From Schistocephalus solidus (lineage: Eukaryota > Platyhelminthes > Cestoda > Diphyllobothriidea > Diphyllobothriidae), in assembly GCA_017591395.1 (NCBI GenBank), contig WEDG01003447.1:62001-126000 (forward strand): a stretch of 64,000 bases of DNA. Reading direction: 5' to 3'. Positions within the stretch are counted from its first letter, which is position 1. Every line of letters starts with the position of its first letter. The position numbers and the translations under genes were made by a program. The notes beneath the pieces were generated by a model. It was not told the DNA's origin and did not search any database. It was given only the letters and a program-made list of their open reading frames with translations. Below, one piece after another: positions 37,330 through 44,853 of this stretch.

Positions 37330-38770
37330 AAAGATGGCAAAGACAGATATTCAGTTACTACTTCTCCTCCTGCCAAGCGGGCAAAAAGCTTGATAACACT
37401 AATGAATGTCACCTATGAGGACGAAAAGTGAATGGGGTGTTTAAGTCTCCTACAGAAATTCCTATTGTTGGAGAAAGAGATAAATAACTTGAAACAAGAA
37501 ATGGCCGATCTAAAAGAGGAGGTTCATTGTTCACCCAGAAAAAAACGCCCGTAACAACCAGTATTCCAACGAAAGAAATTACGTATGCAAACATAGCCTC
37601 CTCGAGAATACCTAATGTAGAGCTAAAAGACATTGCGTCTACGGAGCTCAGTAAATCAGTAGACATTTCCTTTCATCGAAAGTGAGATTAAACCAGCTAA
37701 TGCACCTAACTTTTATCAGCCAGTTCAGACAGAAGCCGTAATGCTTTGGACACACAACCATATGTGGCATCGTTGCTGGATGATACAAAAAAGGGCGACG
37801 TTGAAAAGCTTGTCGAATTTGAAGGACCGAAGACGAAGGATTTGAAGCCGTAAAAGGACAAGATGAGTTTACAAAAAATGTGTTTTAACTCCGAACATAG
37901 CTCGTTATTGCCGATAGGTTCTCAGGTTGACTCCTTTGCTGTTGATACAGGAGCAAAGGCAGCAAAAATTGGCAAATTTCCTAAAAGGGTTCACCATTAA
38001 CTTTAAGGAATCGTTGCTCGTACTGACGCAAATCACATCGTTGACCAAAGTAGAATTCTTTCGGATACTGATGCCCTATCAACAAATCAGAGCTGCAAGT
38101 CACCAAACAGACATTTCGACCGAAAACGCAATCTAGTTATAGAAGGGGCTCCAGAGTCCACTTCTCTGATTACAAATGAAAGGATAGAACATGACCTTGG
38201 TCTTTTCCGAGCATACTCAAATTCAATTCTTCAAGATGGCGAATGCGTTTACTGTGCACAAAGCATTCCGTTTAGGGAAAGCGGGTGTTTCACATAAACT
38301 TTCATCACCAAGGCCTCTTAAAATCATTCTTGAAAATGATCTTCTAGCTTTACGCCTCCAAGAACGGAGAATGGCTCTCCGTAACTCACACAGGGATGTG
38401 TTTTTTCAGCCGGATTACGAACCAACGGAAAGGCACAAAATGAGGATGCTGAGAACAGAACTGAAAAGGGGAACAGAACAAGGGAAAAATGGCTCCAAAT
38501 AAAGGACGGGGAAATAAAAGTGAAGAAGAGGTCTTTCTTGTGGCAGACACCGTACATAATATAGGCGGGTCCTCACACAGACGGGGGACACTAAATACGA
38601 AGTACCAAACTGTACAGAGCTCGAATAATAAAAGGAACGCTCTCCAGAACTCAGAGGACGACAACTCATCAGAACTCAGTGTGGGCGGGATGGACACCAG
38701 TTCATCTCGGAAAGCACTGACAGACTCTAGCATTCAAACGCACGAAATGAGCAGAAGTCTATAAAGAGGA
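37330..38770 (+). pseudogene. LINE ORF1-like region: coiled coil plus RRM/CTD-like domain
   Basis: It starts with a Ser/Thr/Lys-rich stretch. A heptad-like coiled coil follows near 37450-37530 (FLLLEKEINNLKQEMADLKE). After degraded sequence, RNLVIEGAPESTS appears near 38128-38166. A shifted frame (38191-38502) then reads VHKAFRLGKAGVSHKL, SSPRPLKIILENDLLALRLQ and FFQPDYEPTERHKMRMLRTE. The order NLVIxGxPES, FRLGK, PRPLKI, PDxxxxER..LR resembles the RNA-binding RRM plus C-terminal domain of L1-type ORF1 proteins, with a coiled coil before it. At least one frameshift separates the blocks. Confidence 0.65.
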
Positions 38771-38904
38771 GTTACCCAGTCTAAATTGAGATGTTTGTAT
38801 ACAAATTCTCATAATCTCTTTTCAAAATTAGACGAACTCAAAGCACTAGTCTCAGACCGAACCCCCGATGTCGTTGCCATTATGGAAACGTGGCTCAGTT
38901 ACAG

Positions 38905-40165
38905 TTTTTCAGTTTATTTGGTGAGGATAATAGGCAATGCCTTTGAAAACCCTATTTAGCACGTGTAAATTTACCACTACTAACATAGTATTGGCAAACA
39001 GTGAGTAGCATTGTTTTTTACAATATATGTCTGGTTTTTTTAGAGGTAAGACTTGGGGGGGAGGAGAGTAGCATTGTTTTTTACAATATATGTCTGGTTT
39101 TTAGAATTCAGACTTGGAGAGAGGAGAGGGGAAGCATGTAATTATCTAAGCGTTGTTTGTACATTTGAAGGGAAGTTGCCTCCACGACTGACTGTGGAAG
39201 GTTGTTCCACTGTTGTATGACACGTTGCGTGAAGAATTCAGAGCGGAGGTTTAGCTTGGACATTTTCGTGCGCAGCTTCATTGTGTGCCCACGGAGATGA
39301 GGCGAGAGGTGCCACTGAAACATGTCTTCAAAGCGTAATCCTTTCTCAAGGCCGTTTATTATCTTGTGAACTAGGATAAGATCCCCTCTTTGTTGCCTGT
39401 AATGCAGAGGGAATAAATTTAGGCATGCCAGTCTATCTATGTAAGTGTGGTTTTTTTAGACCTCTTACTAGCTTTGTTGCCTGACGCTGCACTTTCTCCA
39501 GACATGCTGTGTACTTTGCTAGCCATGGCCGCCACGCCTGTATGCCATACTTTAGGTGTGGTCGAATAAATGTGCCATACACTCTGCCAAAGAGATCATC
39601 ATCGAAGGCTAGAAACGCCCTTTTGATAGCGTGCAGCACTCCCATGGCTTTATTTGCGGCTTTGACAGACTGTAATGAGGGCTTCAGATTACTCTGTATC
39701 CAAATGCCTAGGTCTTTTTGCGTAGATGCTACGGGAATTTGGATGTTTTTCAGGTGATATGTCCTGCTGCTCTGGGGGATAGGGTAGTTTGTTGGATGCA
39801 GGTGGAGGACGGCACACTTTTGCACATTGAAATCCAGCAGCCATCTCTCAGACCACGTCTGCAGTTTGATAAGATTATTTTGCAGAGCATCTCGGTCGCT
39901 TTGGCGCTTAATGAACTGTCAGAGTTTAACGTCATCGGCGAAAATGATTTTACCGCAGTCCAGTTCTTGAAGGCTGTCATTTACATAGAGAATGAAGAGT
40001 AGAGGACCGAGAACGGAGCCTTGAGGAACCCCACTAACTACGTCAACCCAGTCTGATTTATCCTCCCCGATGCAAACGCGTTGTTTTCGACCGACTAAAA
40101 ATGACCTGATCCAGTCCCAAATTTTCCCTTGATGCCGAAATCAATCAAAGCCGAAATCATGAAAA
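38905..40165 (-). mobile_element. Nested 5'-truncated LINE fragment (RT C-terminal half), minus strand
   Basis: On the minus strand it begins within the reverse transcriptase. IWDWIRSFLVGRKQRVCIGE is followed by SGVPQGSVLGPLLFILYVND (motif B) and FADDVKL (motif C, near 39935). The frame 39825-39433 carries DFNVQKCAVLHLH, QKDLGIWIQSNLKPSLQSVK and YGTFIRPHLKYGIQAWRPW. After a break, 39323-39108 carries FFTQRVIQQWNNLPQSVVEA. The 3' UTR ends in an aataaactgaaaaactg-type tail near 38905. It is a different subfamily from the host element and runs opposite to it. It separates the host endonuclease start from its continuation. Confidence 0.82.
39004..39129 (-). repeat. Tandem duplication in the nested LINE's 3' UTR
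   Basis: Two adjacent units of about 63 bp (39004-39066 and 39067-39129). Both start agtagcattgttttttacaa and continue tatatgtctggttttt. Most differences lie in the right part of the unit. Confidence 0.85.
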
Positions 40166-40880
40166 GCGAGGTTTTGATAAATGGATACCAAAAATATCGA
40201 AGAAACCGAGAAAAAAGACAGGGAGGTGGAGTGGCCTTTATACGTTCGGACAGGTATATCAGCCGTCGAACGAGCGCACGCCATCTTTCTTGAATATGAA
40301 TTTCGCTGGATAAAGATTAAAAAAGATTGTTCCCAAAACCTACAATTCTTCTCAATCTACAGACCAACTTATATTCCAAGTGCAGCTGATGAGTCACTCT
40401 TCCATTTGCTCAAGGAAGTTGTAAGGCACCAGGAGGTGCTTATTGCTGGAGATTTCAATGCAACTACAGTAGATTGGGTAAATCTGACTGTTGACGGTGT
40501 GCCGAATTCCTTCGGCCACAAGCTAATGGATCTCACTCTTGACCAACCTCTCGCACAGAAGATTAGCATACCAACGAGATTTAGAGAGTACCAGAGAGCA
40601 AATTTCCTCGACCTAGTGTTAACGAGGGAATTCTCTTACATTGATGAAGTGTACTCTATTGCACCCCTCGGTAAGAGTGACCATAGTACGCTGATGTGGG
40701 ATTACTCACTTTATTCTCAGTGCCAGAAGAGAACGAAAGGCAAGCGAAATATATGGAAGGCTGATTTTTACGCGATGAAAAAGAACTGATGTCCGTGCAA
40801 TGGGACTGTTTGCTCAAAGGGAAACCAGAGAATGACTGGCAATTCTTTAAGAAGGTTTCACTCGATCTAATTGAACGCTT

Positions 40881-42880
40881 TTGCCCAGTGAGGGTGCAAA
40901 AAAGACAAGTCGCCCGGCCTGGTTAACAAGAGACCTGAAGAGGCAGTTAAAGAAAAATAATAAAAAATGGAAGATATTCAGAGAAACAGGGTTAGCAGAG
41001 CATCTCAAGGAATTTCTTCACGGCAGAAATGCTGTCAAAAAACGTTTCATCAGGCAAGGAAGAGCTATGAATCAAGAATTATTCAACAGGCTGAGAATTA
41101 TCCTAAAATTCTATTCAATTATATCAATAGTCGATAAAAAAACAAGGACCCAGTCGCAGTACTTATGGATGACAATGGTGTTGAAATCGTTGAAAGTTGC
41201 GAGAAAGCCGAGCTCTTGGGTCGGTTCTTCGCCTCAGTATTCACTAAAGAACCGGAAATTCAGCTTGACCACGACAACAGTGGTGTTATAGACGCCGGTC
41301 CAGGGCTTGAATATATAATCTTCCAAGAACTTCTCGTGGAACGAGAACTGCAAAAGCTCAAAGAAACCAAGTCCTCTGGTCCGGACGATTTACCGGCAAA
41401 GTTCTTGAAAGAACTGGCCGGTGAACTCTCCAAACCACTAGCGCATATATTCAATTCGTCCTTTGAATATGGGAAACTGCCATCCGAATGGAAGGTAGCC
41501 AATATATACCCCATATAAAAGAGTGGGGCTCGATCTAACGTCAAAAATTATCGGCCTGTCAGCCTTACCTCCTTTTGCTGTAAAATTATCGAATCAATAA
41601 TTAAGAAGGCGACCACGAAGTTCCTTGAGGAAAACCGATTGCTCTCAGAGCTCCAGCATGGCTTCAGACAGAATCGCTCTTGTCTTTCCAGTTTATTGCT
41701 CTCGACAGAGCAGTGGACTCACGCATTGGATGAAGTTGGTAAAGTTGATGTCCTCTACACTGATTTCAAGAAGGCGTTTGACAGTGTCCCACAAAAACGT
41801 CTGAAATTGGAATAAGAGGAATGCTGCTGACATGGATTGCAGATTTGCTAACAGCAAGATTTCAAACTGTGTGCATCGATTCCTCGAAGTCAACACCTAC
41901 GCCGGTTCTAAGTGGTGCCGCCCAAGGCATCGTCTTAGAACCATTACTCTTCTAAGTCTGTATCAACGACTGCGTTGAAGACCTGGGTTGCAGCGCCGTC
42001 ATGTTTGCAGACGATCTTAAATTGTGGAGCGTCATCAGATCTGATGCCGATAGGCACGCACTTCAAGAGAGTCTCAACCATCTTAGCAGCTGGTCTGCTC
42101 GTTGACTCTTAAATTTTAACGTTGGGAAGTGTGTGGTCCTTAGACTCCGTACCAGAAAGACGAGTAAGTAGGATGATTCCTACCAATAATTTCTCAATGG
42201 GCAGCCGCTTTCGATTGTTGAGGAACAAAAGGACATCGGTGTTCTTATAAACTCCTCACTCAAACCATCTTTGCAGGGTGTAAAGGCAGCTAAACGCGCA
42301 GCACAAGTTTTATTTGCGCTCAGACGTGAATTTGTGCAGATTTGATAAGGAACTATTCTGAAAAACCTATGGAGCGTTTGTTCAATCTCACTTGGAATAT
42401 GCCGTCCAGGCCTGGCGTCCGTGGTTTAAGAAGGATTATCTACAGCTCGGACGGTACATGCGAGGGCTTTGAAGATGGTCGAGAATCTTAGTCATCTGTC
42501 TTACGAAACCAGACTAGTTGAACTTGATTTGTTTCTCTCAATTATAGGCAACTACGTGGTGACCTCATCCAAACCTACCGGATTGTCAGAGGCCGCGAGT
42601 GTGGCCTAGAATTTTCTGACTTCTCCGAATTGGCTGGGACGAAAAATCTGCAGGGTCATCCCTTTAACCTGCCGAGGAAGTTGGCCCACACGAACGTCCA
42701 TCGGAACGCCTTTTCGCAGAGGGTCATTGGTGCATTGAACCGACTCCCTGATGCGGTGGTCCTTCCAGAAACTATTGACACATTAAAATACAAACTGGAT
42801 ACTTATTTGCTGAGAAACTATTGTACATATAATGAAGCTAGTGCAGGCGAGGGCTACGAAGATGCTCAAGAATCTTAGTC
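40881..42880 (+). pseudogene. LINE linker and reverse transcriptase, plus strand, multiply broken
   Basis: 40881-41291 is the basic linker (TRDLKRQLKKNNKKWKIFRE). 41165-41518 carries LLGRFFASVFTKEPEI, KSSGPDDLPAKFLKELAGEL and YGKLPSEWKVANIYPI then a stop. Beyond it the register continues NYRPVSLTSFCCKIIES, LQHGFRQNRSCLSS, motif A VLYTDFKKAFDSVP (about 41746-41790), motif B AAQGIVLEPLLF (41915-41955) and motif C FADDLKLW (42004-42027). The C-terminal arm (LSHLSYETRLVELDLF) and a terminal block at 42630-42878 (FSQRVIGALNRLPDAV) follow. Many in-frame stops and shifts show long decay. Confidence 0.85.
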
Positions 42881-42894
42881 ATCTGCCTTACGAA
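42840..42894 (+). repeat. 55-bp reverse-transcriptase patch misplaced in LINE 3' UTR
   Basis: These 55 bases are an exact copy of 43481-43535, which encode VQARATKMLKNLSHLPYE of the downstream LINE copy. Here they sit after the protein's C-terminus, where the sister copy has about 15 unrelated bases between aatgaag and gaagctt. Confidence 0.85.
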
Positions 42895-43042
42895 GCTTAT
42901 GCCTGGCCCACACATATCGATGGCCTAACGTTTTCATTTGTCAGAGTTATTGCTGGAAACGTTTATTCTTTTATAATTGTTGAATGTGCATAGAGAGCTC
43001 AAGGGCGAAAGCCTAATTCCCTCAATAAAATTGCACTTTTTG

Positions 43043-43426
43043 GACTGCGCCATTTATTTTTAATTTTGATTGGATTGAATAGCTTTGGTGCATGCCACAA
43101 TCGTCCCTAGGTTGAGGCACAGAGGTAGAGGCCCTGAACAAATGCGGAGGTTAGATCTGTCCAATCCGAAAGTTATTGGGATTTGTACCCATAAAAAAGG
43201 CACCCCATGGATGAGGATATTGTAACATTCCTAGTCACATACTGACGCTTCGCCGAACATCTGTGTTCTATCTCACCTCTGGTCTGCATACGGTGTGTGA
43301 GAGGGTAGAATGTTATAGCGGTTGCGCATACCTCCTATCACCATAAAAGAATTCGCAAGCAAGTCAGGATCACTATGTCTGGCATACTATTCACCATGCG
43401 GCACCCCTCTTTAAAAAAGATGATAA
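43043..43426. other. Short spacer between two LINE copies
   Basis: No recognisable coding or repeat motif. Confidence 0.4.
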
Positions 43427-44040
43427 CACCGTCCAGGCCTGGCGTCCGCGGTTTAAGAAGGATTATCTACAGCTGGAACGAGTGCAGGCGAGGGCTACGA
43501 AGATGCTCAAGAATCTTAGTCATCTGCCTTACGAAACCAGACTGGTTGAACATGATTTGTTTCCTCTAAATTACAGGAAAATACGCGGTGACCTCATCCA
43601 AACCTACCGGATTGTCAGAGGCCGCGAGTGTGCCGTAGAATTTGCTGACTTCTTCGAATTGGTTGGGACGGAACATCTGCGGGGTATTCCATTTAAATTG
43701 CAGAGGAAGTTTGTCCACAAGGAAGTCAGTCGGAACGCCTTTTCGCAGAGGATTGTTGGAGCATGGAACGGACTCCCTGACGAGGTGTTCCATTCAAAAA
43801 CTGTTGACACATTTAAATTCAAACTAGATACTCATTTTCTGAGAAAACTATTGTAAATATAATGAAGATTGTGTAAGCAGTGGAAGCTTGGGACTGGCCC
43901 ACACATATCAATGACTCTACATTTTTATTTGTCAGATTTATCACTGTAAACGTTTGTTCTTTGGACATTTTTGCATGTGAATAGGGAGCTCAAGGACGAA
44001 AGCCTACTTCCCTTCAATAAAGTGACTTAAAGTGACTTGA
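43427..44040 (+). mobile_element. CR1-like LINE, 5'-truncated 3'-end copy
   Basis: Begins abruptly at ccgtccaggcctggcgtccg, matching an internal point (about 42405) of the neighbouring element. The frame 43482-43856 is intact for 124 codons: ETRLVEHDLFPLNYRKIRGD, IVRGRECAVEFADFFELVG, FSQRIVGAWNGLPDEV and a C-terminus FKLDTHFLRKLL. The 3' UTR ends gagctcaaggacgaaagcc, ttcaataaag and then two copies of a 10-base word (aaagtgactt), the short tandem tail expected for CR1-type insertions. It is better preserved than the long neighbour, so probably younger. Confidence 0.85.
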
Positions 44041-44506
44041 CTATGTACTTTCCATTTTTTGCCATAACTTTTTATTTGTTGTCCATATTTTTATGGATCT
44101 TTGTAGCAGTTCAATCTTTAAGCTTTTTTCTTCATAGACATCGTTTAGACCTAACTTTTTTATTTTTCATTGTTATTCAATAAGAAACGAGCTTACGCCT
44201 GATCATCTCGAATCGGGGTTTTATTATGCCTTTTAGTACTAAGAATCCGTGTGGAGCATTAACACAGGCTTCAAAATGGTGCCCTTTTATTCCGTAGACT
44301 GTATGTGTAATCTCGAAATCCAGGATATACTATTTTTTCATTGAATGAACTACAACTTCGCTTGCCACAGCTGGTCGTGACCACTCAAACTTAATCGCAT
44401 TCGTGAGCTGTCGACTTGGTCGACAGCGTAACAGAAGTTATAAAGTTGGTGTTGTGCGGTTTGAGGGTCGTCCCCCTGCGTTTCAGATCTAATCGTTATT
44501 TCGACA
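44041..44506 (+). promoter_or_regulatory. Proximal upstream region of the clathrin-assembly gene
   Basis: Only about 465 bases separate the LINE tail from the start codon. A perfect 9-bp inverted repeat (GCTGTCGAC, three bases, GTCGACAGC) lies at 44407-44427. A pyrimidine-rich run ends in cag at 44484-44486 (tccccctgcgtttcag), 20 bases before the ATG. It looks like a 3' splice site for either a spliced leader or a 5' UTR intron. Flatworms trans-splice many messages, so either is possible. Confidence 0.4.
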
Positions 44507-44672
44507 ATGGCTGGGAAAGCGGTCAAGCGCTTAACCGGAAACGGAACTGGTCAGAGTTTCGTTGATAGAGTCACATCCATGAAACACAGCCTATCAGGCT
44601 CACTTATTGCAAAAACGATTTGCAAAGCCACTACTGAAGAGATCATCGCTCCCAAAAGAAAACATCTTTGCA
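44507..44672 (+). CDS. PICALM: AP180/CALM-type clathrin assembly protein, coding exon 1 (ANTH domain start)
   Basis: Start of a phosphatidylinositol-binding clathrin assembly protein (PICALM/CALM, AP180, LAP, UNC-11 family). This family links PI(4,5)P2 in the plasma membrane to clathrin and AP-2 and recruits small R-SNAREs during endocytosis. The ATG sits in cgacaATGg. A short basic leader ([15 protein letters not shown]) precedes the ANTH opening [16 protein letters not shown], equivalent to QSLTDRITAAQHSVTG in vertebrates. [12 protein letters not shown] and the phosphoinositide-binding PKRKHL (residues 49-54, PKKKHL in most relatives) follow. The exon ends after the first base of codon 56 at tgca|gttaat; reading on would hit a stop at once. 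Recognition rests on continuous alignment with the family across this and the next exon. Whether it is neuronal AP180-like or CALM-like cannot be told from the N-terminus. Confidence 0.92.
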
Positions 44673-44710
44673 GTTAATGTTATTATTTATCATTTACCAT
44701 TCATCTGTAG
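44673..44710 (+). other. PICALM: 38-base intron in the clathrin assembly gene
   Basis: gttaatgt at the left and catctgtag at the right bound a 38-base AT-rich segment. Removing it joins the KHLC and ILINCTYE codons in frame, as in relatives reading KHLDYLIQCTNE. The split codon (a plus tt) becomes Ile. Confidence 0.88.
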
Positions 44711-44853
44711 TTCTTATAAACTGCACATATGAGCCTCGACTGTCGATGCCAGACTTTGCCAACTATCTTATCGCTCGTTCGCACAACAGCAGTTGGGTTG
44801 TGTCGTTCAAGGCTCTCATCACAATCCATCACTTAATGAATTCTGGCAGCGAG
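44711..44853 (+). CDS. PICALM: AP180/CALM-type clathrin assembly protein, coding exon 2
   Basis: Continues the ANTH domain from residue 56: ILINCTYEPRLSMPDFANYL then IARSHNSSWVVSFKALITIH and HLMNSGSE. The family consensus here is LxxCTNExxxxIPxLADxLxxRTxNSSWVVVFKxLITxHHLMxxGNE, so nearly every hallmark residue is kept, including SSWVV and HHLM. The exon ends on a codon boundary at gcgag|gtaata. The next family segment (RFIQYLASR...) is not found immediately downstream, so a large intron must follow or the gene is broken. These two exons give about 103 of the roughly 290 ANTH-domain residues. Confidence 0.93.

Larger units (their letters stand above)
38785..40790 (+). pseudogene. LINE endonuclease, interrupted by a nested insertion
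   Basis: The N-terminal part (38785-38905) reads LRCLYTNSHNLFSKLDELKA then PDVVAIMETWLS, the first endonuclease motifs. The frame then meets the nested minus-strand fragment and resumes near 40185 with GYQKYRRNREKRQGGGVA, switching register to LYVRTGI. The 40181-40789 frame continues through IYRPTYIPSAADESLF, LIAGDFNATTVDW (about 40440-40475) and ANFLDLVLTRE to SDHSTLMWDY. Those residues form the Asp-Asn and Ser-Asp-His parts of the active site. Rejoined, the two halves would make a typical CR1-type endonuclease, so the interruption is secondary. Confidence 0.8.
37310..43042 (+). mobile_element. CR1-like non-LTR retrotransposon, plus strand, split by a nested LINE
   Basis: Plus-strand blocks in order: a coiled-coil/ORF1-like region (37330-38770), the endonuclease start (about 38785-38905), an interruption by a minus-strand LINE fragment (38905-40165), the endonuclease continuation (40180-40790), linker and reverse transcriptase (40880-42830), and a 3' UTR ending ggagctcaagggcgaaagcc then ctcaataaaattgcac near 43042. 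Net length without the insert is about 4.5 kb. It is riddled with stops and frameshifts. A second 3'-end copy of the same subfamily lies just downstream. The 5' limit is a guess from where coding similarity begins. Confidence 0.82.
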
